Part shown: in pieces, positions 17,313 through 24,554 of the stretch
Numbering within the stretch: the stretch's first letter is position 1
Layout: every line of letters starts with the position of its first letter
Assembly (NCBI GenBank): GCA_018712545.1
Contig: DVGV01000014.1
Coordinates: 1 to 39,258, forward strand
Source of the DNA: Candidatus Coprenecus merdigallinarum
GTDB taxonomy: Bacteria > Bacteroidota > Bacteroidia > Bacteroidales > UBA932
Length of the DNA stretch: 39,258 bases
Direction: 5' to 3'
Made by a program: the position numbers and the translations under genes
Notes under the pieces: generated by a model
Database searches by the model: none
Told to the model about the DNA's origin: nothing
What the model saw: the letters and a program-made list of their open reading frames with translations, nothing else

Positions 17313-18968
17313 ATGAACTGGTTGGATTCCCTTCTGTTCTCAGATAGCGTGGCGCATGCGATTCTGATTATTTCCATTGTAATTGCGCTGGGGATTATGC
17401 TGGGCAAGATCAAGGTCTTCGGCATATCCCTCGGGGTGACGTGGATACTCTTCGTCGGTATCATCCTGTCCCATTTCGGATTTACCATCAATCCGTCGGT
17501 CCGCGGGTTCGTAAGTGACCTCGGCCTGATCCTCTTCGTGTTCTCCCTCGGTCTCCAGGTAGGACCCGGCTTCTTCTCCTCCTTCAAGAAAGGAGGACTG
17601 CGGCTCAATATGCTGGCCGTGCTTATCGTGGTGCTCGGAGTGGGCATAACGGTAGCCATCCATTTTATTACAGGTACGCCTATGCCGACGATGGTCGGAG
17701 TGATGTCAGGTGCCGTGACCAATACTCCCGGTCTCGGTGCGGCGCAGCAGACAGTCGCCGATATCACCGGAGCTGTGGACCAGACGATAGCCACAGGCTA
17801 TGCGGTGGCCTATCCCCTCGGTGTGATCGGCGTTATACTCACCCTTCTGGGGGTAAGGGCCGTATTCCGTATCAACATCAAGAAGGAAAAATCGGAGATA
17901 GCCATGCAGGAGACATCCAAGGACAGCGCCTGCAAATTTGCCGTCGAGGTGCGCAATGAAGCTATCTTCGGCCGGACCATCTACGAGGTGGACCATCTTC
18001 TCAACCGGCATTTTGTAGTCTCGCGTCAGTATCATGCGGACGGCAAGATGGAGATTCCTACCTCCGAGTCAGTAGTCAACCAGGGCGACAGGCTTCTGAT
18101 CATAACCTCTGCGGACAATGCGGAGGTGGTGAGCGCCTTTGTCGGCAAGAAGATAGACATGGCGCAGAGCGAGTGGGAGAAGCTTGACACCAACCTGGTA
18201 TCCCGCCGTCTGGTGGTGACCAACAGCGAGATCAACGGCAAGAGTCTCGGAGAGCTCAATATCAGGGCGCAGTTCGGCCTCAATATCACCAGAGTTCATC
18301 GTGCGGGCATCGACCTGACGGCCAGCCCTGACCTGCACCTGCAGCTGGGCGACCGCATCATGGTGGTCGGTGGCGAGAAAGCCATAGCAAAAGTGGCGGC
18401 TCTGGTCGGCAACGAGGCCAAGAAGCTTCGCGAACCCAAGCTGATACCGATATTCATAGGTATTTTCTTCGGTATAATAGTCGGTTCCATACCCATCATG
18501 CTGCCCGGTCTGGCTCAGCCGCTGAAACTGGGACTTGCCGGAGGATCCCTGGTAGTGGCGATTCTCATAGCCCGCTTCGGCCCTAATTTCGGGATGGTGA
18601 CCTATACTACCGCCAGCTCCAATATGATGCTGCGCGAGGTGGGCATTGCTCTCTTCCTGGCCGCTGTAGGTCTGGGAGCCGGCGAGGGCTTTGTGGATGC
18701 TGTGCTCGGCGGCGGATACATGTGGATACTCTACGGTTTCCTGATAACGGTCATCCCTCTGATAATAGTGTGCATTATCGCCCGTGTGGCCTTCAAGCTG
18801 GACTATTTCTCCATCTCGGGACTGGTCTGCGGTTCCCATACCAATCCCACCGCGCTGGCCTTTATGAACAACACGTTCGAGGAGTCGAGAATAGCCGTGG
18901 TATATGCTACCGTCTACCCCCTGGCGATGTTCCTGCGGGTGATAGTGGCGCAGCTTATGGTTTTGTAA
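17313..18968 (+). CDS. AspT/YidE-family transporter with two RCK_C (TrkA-C) domains
   Basis: This 551-residue inner-membrane protein has five N-terminal membrane segments ending in the AspT-like motif (V-M-S-G-A-V-T-N-T-P-G-L-G-A-A). A cytoplasmic loop with two TrkA-C/RCK_C domains follows (about 205-290 and 290-375, each ending in G-D-R-L/I). The second membrane half repeats the substrate motif near the C-terminus (G-L-V-C-G-S-H-T-N-P-T-A-L-A-F). The family includes the aspartate:alanine exchanger AspT. Most members, including YidE and YbjL, have no known substrate, so an acidic-amino-acid or dicarboxylate role is only a guess. Length and layout are complete. Confidence 0.88.
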   Translation: MNWLDSLLFSDSVAHAILIISIVIALGIMLGKIKVFGISLGVTWILFVGIILSHFGFTINPSVRGFVSDLGLILFVFSLGLQVGPGFFSSFKKGGLRLNMLAVLIVVLGVGITVAIHFITGTPMPTMVGVMSGAVTNTPGLGAAQQTVADITGAVDQTIATGYAVAYPLGVIGVILTLLGVRAVFRINIKKEKSEIAMQETSKDSACKFAVEVRNEAIFGRTIYEVDHLLNRHFVVSRQYHADGKMEIPTSESVVNQGDRLLIITSADNAEVVSAFVGKKIDMAQSEWEKLDTNLVSRRLVVTNSEINGKSLGELNIRAQFGLNITRVHRAGIDLTASPDLHLQLGDRIMVVGGEKAIAKVAALVGNEAKKLREPKLIPIFIGIFFGIIVGSIPIMLPGLAQPLKLGLAGGSLVVAILIARFGPNFGMVTYTTASSNMMLREVGIALFLAAVGLGAGEGFVDAVLGGGYMWILYGFLITVIPLIIVCIIARVAFKLDYFSISGLVCGSHTNPTALAFMNNTFEESRIAVVYATVYPLAMFLRVIVAQLMVL

Positions 18969-18989
18969 AATATTAAAGTAGATTTAGAT

Positions 18990-20090
18990 ATGTCTCTCAA
19001 ATGCGGTATAGTAGGACTCCCCAACGTGGGTAAGTCGACCCTCTTCAACTGTATCAGCTCGGGCAAGGCCCAGGCTGCCAACTTCCCTTTCTGCACCATC
19101 GAGCCCAATATCGGCTCCACGACGGTGCCGGATCCCAGGCTCCAGGTGCTGGAGTCGCTGGTGCATCCCAAACGGGTAGTGCCTGCAACGGTGGAGATAG
19201 TCGACATCGCCGGCCTGGTCAAGGGCGCCAGCAAGGGTGAGGGCCTTGGCAACCAGTTCCTGGCCAATATCCGCGAGACCGACGCCATCCTGCACGTGCT
19301 CCGCTGCTTCGACGACCCCAACGTCACCCATGTGGACGGCAGCGTGGACCCGGTGAGGGACAAGGAGATCATCGACCTCGAGCTGCAGCTCAAGGACCTC
19401 GAGACCGTCGAGAGCCGTCTGGGCAAGCTCCAGAAACAGGCCACGGGAGGAGACAAGCATGCCAAGAAGGCCTGCGAGGTGCTCGTGCGCTACCGCGAGG
19501 CCCTGCTGGCCGGCCGCTCCGCCCGTACCGTGGTGCTGGAGAATCCGGAGGAGGAGAAGATAGCCCATGAGTTCTTCCTGCTCACCGCCAAACCCGTGCT
19601 CTACGTCTGCAATGTGGACGAGGCCTCGGCTGCCGGCGGCAATGCCTATGTGGACCGCGTCCGTGAGGCCGTCGCCGGAGAGAACGCCGGAGTGCTGGTC
19701 ATCGCCGCCAAGATCGAGTCCGAGATAGCCGAGCTGGAGAGTTACGACGAGCGCCAGATGTTCCTCGAGGAGCTGGGCCTGGAGCACTCGGGCATCGAGC
19801 GCCTGGTCCGCGCCGCCTACGACCTGCTCGGCCTGCGCACCTACTTCACCGCCGGCGAGCCCGAAGTCCGCGCCTGGACCATCAACAAGGGCGACAAGGC
19901 TCCCCGCGCCGCCGGAGTCATCCACACCGACTTCGAGAAAGGCTTCATCCGCGCCGAAGTCATCAAGTACGACGACTTCGTCAAATACGGCTCCGAAGCC
20001 GAATGCCGCGCCGCCGGCAAGCTCGCCGTCCAAGGCAAGGACTACGTCGTCGAGGACGGCGACATCATGCACTTCCTCTTCAACGTGTAG
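18990..20090 (+). CDS. ychF: Redox-regulated ATPase YchF (OLA1 family)
   Basis: This 366-residue Obg-related P-loop protein shows G1 (G-L-P-N-V-G-K-S-T-L-F-N), the F-P-F-C-T-I-E-P-N segment, G3 (D-I-A-G-L-V-K-G-A-S), and the altered G4 N-V-D-E in place of NKxD. That change is why the family prefers ATP. A coiled-coil insert (about 125-200) and the C-terminal TGS domain (about 283-366, ending D-G-D-I-M-H-F-L-F-N-V) are present. It binds ribosomes and is linked to stress responses. It starts 21 bp after the transporter gene. A repeat array begins about 30 bp after its stop. Confidence 0.96.
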   Translation: MSLKCGIVGLPNVGKSTLFNCISSGKAQAANFPFCTIEPNIGSTTVPDPRLQVLESLVHPKRVVPATVEIVDIAGLVKGASKGEGLGNQFLANIRETDAILHVLRCFDDPNVTHVDGSVDPVRDKEIIDLELQLKDLETVESRLGKLQKQATGGDKHAKKACEVLVRYREALLAGRSARTVVLENPEEEKIAHEFFLLTAKPVLYVCNVDEASAAGGNAYVDRVREAVAGENAGVLVIAAKIESEIAELESYDERQMFLEELGLEHSGIERLVRAAYDLLGLRTYFTAGEPEVRAWTINKGDKAPRAAGVIHTDFEKGFIRAEVIKYDDFVKYGSEAECRAAGKLAVQGKDYVVEDGDIMHFLFNV

Positions 20091-20120
20091 CCACTTCTGT
20101 CCCTCACATCTTCCTCTTCC

Positions 20121-20525
20121 CACCTTCCGAAGGTGTGCAGATTCCCCGCATTTCCGTCTCACCTTCCGAAGGTGCGTAATCGCCCGGGACCCTCTGTAGC
20201 TCCTGTACCCGCGTTTCCGTTTCCATCCGCCTCTTCCCACCTTCCGAAGGTGCGCGGATTCCCCGCATTTTCGTCTCACCTTCCGAAGGTGCGTAATCTC
20301 CCGAGGCCCTCTGTAGCGCCTGTACCCGCGTTTTCGTTTCCAGCCGCCTCTTCCCACCTTCCGAAGGTGTGCAGATTTCCCGCATTTTCGTCTCACCTTC
20401 CGAAGGTGCGCAATCGCCAGAGGCCCTCTGTAGCGCCTGTGCCCGCGTTTCCGTTTCCAGCCGCCTTTTCCCACCTTCCAAAGGTGTGCAGTTTTCCAGC
20501 GTTTTCTACTCACCTTCCGAAGGTG
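20121..20525. repeat. Array of eight 15-bp palindromes in a 117-bp tandem repeat
   Basis: The palindrome CACCTTCCGAAGGTG (7-bp arms, one central base) occurs at 20121, 20160, 20238, 20277, 20355, 20394, 20472 (one mismatch) and 20511. Spacing alternates 39 and 78 bp, so the true unit is 117 bp and occurs about 3.5 times. The sequence between palindromes is also conserved. The region lies between ychF and the next gene on the same strand. Since 39, 78 and 117 are multiples of three, several frames stay open across it by construction. I do not regard these as genes. Confidence 0.9.
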
Positions 20526-20594
20526 TGCAAATCCAGAATCGCCTCCAGACGTTCTGTCGTAGCCTTTGTGCCGTTTATGACATCCTCCCCATCA

Positions 20595-21480
20595 GAAGGT
20601 GCCGGGCGAAACGGTATATTGCCACCACCTTCTCATTTTCGTTATGTGCCAATCCGCATCGGAGGTGGCTCTCGGCGGTCCTGCCAGGTTCCCTGCCGAG
20701 GAGGTGACGGTGAAAAGCCACATCCGTCGGCACCTTTTCTGCAGCATTGGATACAAAGCGCATCTACGGGCCTTTTGAGCGGACCGGTACCGGTTACTCA
20801 GCTGGAAGGTGCCGATCAAAGCGCTGTTTCACATCCACCTTCTTGGTTTCGTTATAAACCGGCTCACTTCAGAGGCACTTCCTACCAACTTTGTCCGAGT
20901 TGCCCATCCGTCTCCTTGCCGCAACGGCAGCAAATTCCGCGATTCGGTGCCGTTGTGGAAGTGGCTTTTTCGCAACACCCTTGCAGTAGGCCTTCTGGAC
21001 GGCATTGCCCATCCGTTTCCATGTCGCAACGGCAGCAAATCCCGCGAATCGGTGCCGTTGTGGAAGTGTCTTTTTTGCAGTACCCCTGCTACAGGCCTTC
21101 TGGACGGCATTGTCTTTCCGTCTCCTTGCCACAACGGCAGCAAAAGCCGTGATTTGGTGCCGTTGTGGAAGTGCCCTTTTTGCAGTACCCCTGCTGCAGG
21201 CCTTCTGAGCGGCATTGCTCTTCCGTCTCCTTGCCACAACGGCAGCGTTTCCCGCGATTTGGTGCCGTTGTGGAAGTGCCCTTTTTGCAGCACCCCTGCA
21301 GTAGGCCTTCTGAACGGCATTGCCTTTCCGTCTCCTTGCCGCAACGGCAGCAAATCCCGCGAATCGGTGCCGTTGTGGAAGTGTCTTTTTCGCAGCACCC
21401 CTGCAGTAGGCCTTTTGGACGGCATTGCCCTTCTGTTTCCATGCCGCAACGGCAGCAAAAGCCACGATTCGGTGCCGTTG
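20595..21480. repeat. 105-bp tandem repeat array (six clear units plus about three diverged units)
   Basis: The arm pair CAACGGCA...TGCCGTTG with an 18-nt loop starts at 20922, 21027, 21132, 21237, 21342 and 21447, exactly every 105 bp. Flanking bases extend the stem to about 11 bp with G-U pairing. The spacers (motifs GGCCTTCTG, GGCATTG, CCGTCTCCTTGCC) are also conserved. Three diverged units start at 20595, 20700 and 20805 (GAAGGTGCCG-like), in the same register. The period is a multiple of three, so long open frames run through on both strands. Differences between units change residues as often as not in the frames I checked, so coding is not supported. Confidence 0.9.
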
Positions 21481-21620
21481 CGGTATTCAATTATGATGTC
21501 AAAAATATTGACAATTTTCAAAAAATTAGACACTTTGTGTGTGAATAATAGACAATTAGGGAATTTAGAGAATTAGTCATATGACTGAGGATCAATAAGT
21601 TATGTGAAAAGGCATGATTA

Positions 21621-21652
21621 TTGTTGTAATTTGTGGTGTATTAATACTTTAG
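21621..21652 (+). promoter_or_regulatory. Probable promoter of the lipoprotein hydrolase pair
   Basis: TTG at 21621-21623 (or 21624-21626) is followed after 21 (or 18) nt by TACTTTAG at 21645-21652, one mismatch from TAnnTTTG. The resulting leader before the ATG at 21664 would be very short. It excludes the GTG at 21604 as start. Confidence 0.4.
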
Positions 21653-21663
21653 CGACCAAAAAC

Positions 21664-23037
21664 ATGAAAAAACTCCTGATTCTACTGACAGCGGCAGCGG
21701 CTGTTCTGATGCTGCCTTCCTGTGTCCTTCACCGGCTGGTTCATTACGGGGTGCAGGACATTTACGACATCGATGCATTCCCGAGGGATACGATACACCG
21801 TGGCGATACGGTCTGGCGCTTTGCCGAGCAGGCACCGGAGGACCGGATTATGGATCTCTATCGTGAGCAGTGGATAAGGATTGACGGTGTAGATACATTG
21901 ATTTACCGTACAGCGGATTCCGTCATGAGGGAGCACACCTCGACAGTATCTATTGTCGTAGTGCAGAACGACACGATAAAATTCGAGCATTATTACAAGG
22001 GTCTGGACACCTCGAGTGTGACGACCATTTTTTCAGTATCCAAGTCTCTGACGTCCATGCTGTGCGGAGTGGCAGTCCGGGAAGGTTACATCAAGAGCGT
22101 GCACGACCCGGTGACGGATTACATCCCGGAGTTGAGGGATGCCGACCCTATGTTCAGTAAACTGACTGTGGAGCATCTGCTGAATATGCGTGCCGGCCTG
22201 AAATTCAAGGAGACATACGCACCGAACCCGTTTACTGCGATGGCCCGTCTGTACTATGGGGTCAATCAGGAGAAGCAGATACGCAATCTAAGGTTCAAGG
22301 AGGAGCCTGGCGACAGTCACTATTACAGCAGTATGACCACGGCTATCCTCGGAGTCCTGATTGAGCGGGCTACTGGGCGGAGCTATGCGGAATATATGGA
22401 GGAGAAGATCTGGAAGCCGCTCGGCATGGAGTACGACGCCTATATCAGTCTGGACGACGCGAAGCACTGCTCTCCCAAGGCATACGCAGGCATCAATACC
22501 TGTGCAAGGGATTTGGCCAAGATAGGGAGGCTGTACCTCAACAAGGGCAATTGGAACGGAGTGCAGATACTGGATACGGCTTGGGTGGAAAAATGCTGGG
22601 ACAAGGAAGGACTGTCCATACAGTATGCCTATTCGTATGGCTGGTATCCGGATGAAGAGTACATCATGAGAGCCGATACTGCTACGCAGTCATTCTCCGA
22701 TTCTCTGGAAGTGGTTGCGCGTTTCGATGAACTGGGTGTGCCGGAAGACAAAAGAGTGTATTATTTCTATGAGAAGGACGGACGCGGAGGCCATTGGGAA
22801 GGCTCGTATGTTACGGGAGGATATATGGCTGTGGGTATCCTGGGACAGACGATACATGTGCTGCCGCAGTACAACGCAGTGATAGTGTGCCTTAGTGAGA
22901 GTAATTCATCTGAAAACGTTATCGTTGAATTTTTTAAGGCCTTTCCGAATCTCAGCTGGTCCGATGTCCGTAAGAAAGAATCCGAAAAAGCAGACAATGC
23001 CGATGAAAACGACAGCACTGAAGACAGCGGCGATTAG
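21664..23037 (+). CDS. Lipoprotein serine hydrolase, beta-lactamase/class C PBP-like (paralogue 1)
   Basis: This 457-residue protein has a lipoprotein signal (M-K-K-L-L-I-L-L..., lipobox L-P-S-C20) and a beta-lactamase/transpeptidase-like fold. The catalytic motif is S124-V-S-K127 in F-S-V-S-K-S-L-T-S, with a Y-Y-S-S motif in place of YxN and a late G-G-Y-M-A-V-G segment. Family members include esterases, D-aminopeptidases and carboxypeptidases. True beta-lactamase activity is not implied. The ATG at 21664 is preferred because the lipoprotein signal begins there. The last 20 residues are an acidic, low-complexity tail absent from paralogue 2, encoded where this gene overlaps the start of the next one. 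Expected location is the cell envelope. Confidence 0.82.
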   Translation: MKKLLILLTAAAAVLMLPSCVLHRLVHYGVQDIYDIDAFPRDTIHRGDTVWRFAEQAPEDRIMDLYREQWIRIDGVDTLIYRTADSVMREHTSTVSIVVVQNDTIKFEHYYKGLDTSSVTTIFSVSKSLTSMLCGVAVREGYIKSVHDPVTDYIPELRDADPMFSKLTVEHLLNMRAGLKFKETYAPNPFTAMARLYYGVNQEKQIRNLRFKEEPGDSHYYSSMTTAILGVLIERATGRSYAEYMEEKIWKPLGMEYDAYISLDDAKHCSPKAYAGINTCARDLAKIGRLYLNKGNWNGVQILDTAWVEKCWDKEGLSIQYAYSYGWYPDEEYIMRADTATQSFSDSLEVVARFDELGVPEDKRVYYFYEKDGRGGHWEGSYVTGGYMAVGILGQTIHVLPQYNAVIVCLSESNSSENVIVEFFKAFPNLSWSDVRKKESEKADNADENDSTEDSGD

Positions 23038-24322
23038 CATCGTCCTCTTGGCCTGCGCTGCGGCCCTCTGCCCCTCCTGTGTCCTGTACCGTGCGGTGGC
23101 GTACGGAAGTGAGGATGTTTATGATTACCGCGTATTTCCCCAGGATACGGTCCGTAGGAGCAGCCGGCCCTGGCATTTTGCCGAGCAGGCCCCGGAGAAA
23201 AGGTTGCTGGACACTCTTGTCTGGGATGCGGACCTGTATGTGGATACTGCCTTGAAATATCCAGGGCGGCCGGTGACGCTCGGAGAGCTGATGGAGGACG
23301 GAGGACCGGGCTCTATTATTGTCATCCAGAACGATACGATAAAGTTCGAGGAATACTACGGGGGTTTTGATCGCTCGACCGTCACCACTGTCTTCTCGGT
23401 ATCCAAGTCCCTGACCTCCCTGCTGTGCGGAGTGGCTGTACGGGAGGGATACATCCGGAGTGTGGATGACCCGGTGACCGATTACCTGCCGGAGCTGCTG
23501 GATGCCGATACGATGTTCCGGCATTTGACTGTGGAACATCTGCTGCAGTGCCGCTCCGGCCTGAAATTCAACGAGAACTACTCAGTCAACCCGTTCAGCG
23601 GCATGGCCCGTCTGTATTACGGACCCAACGCCATGGCCGTTGTTAAGCGTCTGAGATTCAGTACGCGGCCAGGCGAGAAGCATTATTACAGCAGTATGGA
23701 TTCGCAGATTCTCGGCCTGATCATCGAGCGGGCTGTGGGGCGCAGTTACGCGGAGTATATGCAGGAGAAGGTATGGGAACCGCTTGGTATGGAGTATGAT
23801 GCCAGTGTGAGCCTCGACGACTCCCGTCACCGGGTGGCGAAAAGCTACGGCGGCATCACTACCTGCGCAATCGACCTTGCCAAGATAGGACGGCTCTACC
23901 TGAACAAGGGCAATTGGAACGGACAGCAGATCATCGACTCCGCCTGGGTGGAAAAGAGCATCTGCAGGGACAATCTGAATTATTTCTATGCCTATTGCTG
24001 GTACAATACTTCCAGGCACATAGTGAACAGCGAGGGTACATCCGAATTCTTCGGGGACTGGCACGAGGTGGCGGAGAGGTTCGATGAGCTGGGTGTTCCC
24101 AAAGACGGGAGGATGTTCTATACGCTCGGATGGAAAAAGGGGAACAATTCTACCGGGTGCCAGCTCGGTCCCGGCTATCATGCAGAGGGTCTGTACGGTC
24201 AGTATATCTTTATCCTGCCGGAGAAAAAACTGGTGATCGTACGGCTCGGCGAGCGGAAGCAGATAGATTATCCGGAAGTATTCGACAAGCTGGCGGCAGA
24301 GCATCTTTCGGAAGCGTTTTAG
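23003..24322 (+). CDS. Lipoprotein serine hydrolase, beta-lactamase/class C PBP-like (paralogue 2)
   Basis: This 439-residue protein is a close paralogue of the preceding gene: roughly half or more of residues match by eye, including S132-V-S-K135, H-Y-Y-S-S, the P-L-G-M-E-Y-D-A block and G-R-L-Y-L-N-K-G-N-W-N-G. The start at 23003 gives a good signal peptide (M-K-T-T-A-L-K-T...) ending at C-P-S-C26, where the -3 position of the lipobox is an unusual Cys. ATG 22997 would add two residues. It overlaps paralogue 1 by 35 bp in another frame, so the two are probably translationally coupled. It lacks the acidic tail of paralogue 1. Two further 105-bp repeat units follow its stop. Confidence 0.82.
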   Translation: MKTTALKTAAISIVLLACAAALCPSCVLYRAVAYGSEDVYDYRVFPQDTVRRSSRPWHFAEQAPEKRLLDTLVWDADLYVDTALKYPGRPVTLGELMEDGGPGSIIVIQNDTIKFEEYYGGFDRSTVTTVFSVSKSLTSLLCGVAVREGYIRSVDDPVTDYLPELLDADTMFRHLTVEHLLQCRSGLKFNENYSVNPFSGMARLYYGPNAMAVVKRLRFSTRPGEKHYYSSMDSQILGLIIERAVGRSYAEYMQEKVWEPLGMEYDASVSLDDSRHRVAKSYGGITTCAIDLAKIGRLYLNKGNWNGQQIIDSAWVEKSICRDNLNYFYAYCWYNTSRHIVNSEGTSEFFGDWHEVAERFDELGVPKDGRMFYTLGWKKGNNSTGCQLGPGYHAEGLYGQYIFILPEKKLVIVRLGERKQIDYPEVFDKLAAEHLSEAF

Positions 24323-24339
24323 CGCTTATTCTTATGCCA

Positions 24340-24478
24340 CAACGGCAGCATTTCCCGTGTTTTCCTGCCGTTGCGGAACAGGTATTTCCGTAGCACCCTT
24401 GTTATAGGCTCTGTGGTGCGTGTTGCATCTTCTTCCTCCTTCCACAACGGCAGCAGATCCCGCGATTCGGTGCCGTTG
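24340..24478. repeat. Two further units of the 105-bp repeat
   Basis: The same stem CAACGGCA...TGCCGTTG with an 18-nt loop starts at 24340 and 24445, again exactly 105 bp apart and in the same orientation as the array at 20595-21480. The spacer is recognisably related. It lies between paralogue 2 (+) and the convergent permease gene (-). Confidence 0.85.
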
Positions 24479-24554
24479 CGGTATGGCCACTCCTCCGTTT
24501 TTTTGACTATGGCCCTTCCCACGTAGGAAAATGACCCGATTCCGGCCGGCGGTG

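Noticed and set aside
20133-21152. Long plus-strand open frame (339 codons) rich in Pro and Ser across the repeats
   Set aside because: It is produced by tandem units whose lengths (117 and 105 bp) are multiples of three. It crosses from one repeat family into another, has no promoter, signal or family resemblance, and changes between units are not mainly synonymous.
20121-21480. CRISPR array
   Set aside because: Intervals between palindromes are conserved, not unique; unit lengths are 117 and 105 bp; no cas genes are nearby.
20829-21533. Minus-strand open frame with 35-residue repeats (HNGTxSRxxLPLxxG) and its plus-strand counterpart at 20809-21576
   Set aside because: Both strands are open at once because of the palindromic stems and the 105-bp period. 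No evidence favours either strand, so I treat it as non-coding repeat.
21604-21663. GTG start extending lipoprotein hydrolase 1 by 20 residues
   Set aside because: The extension would bury the lipoprotein signal peptide and overlaps the probable promoter.
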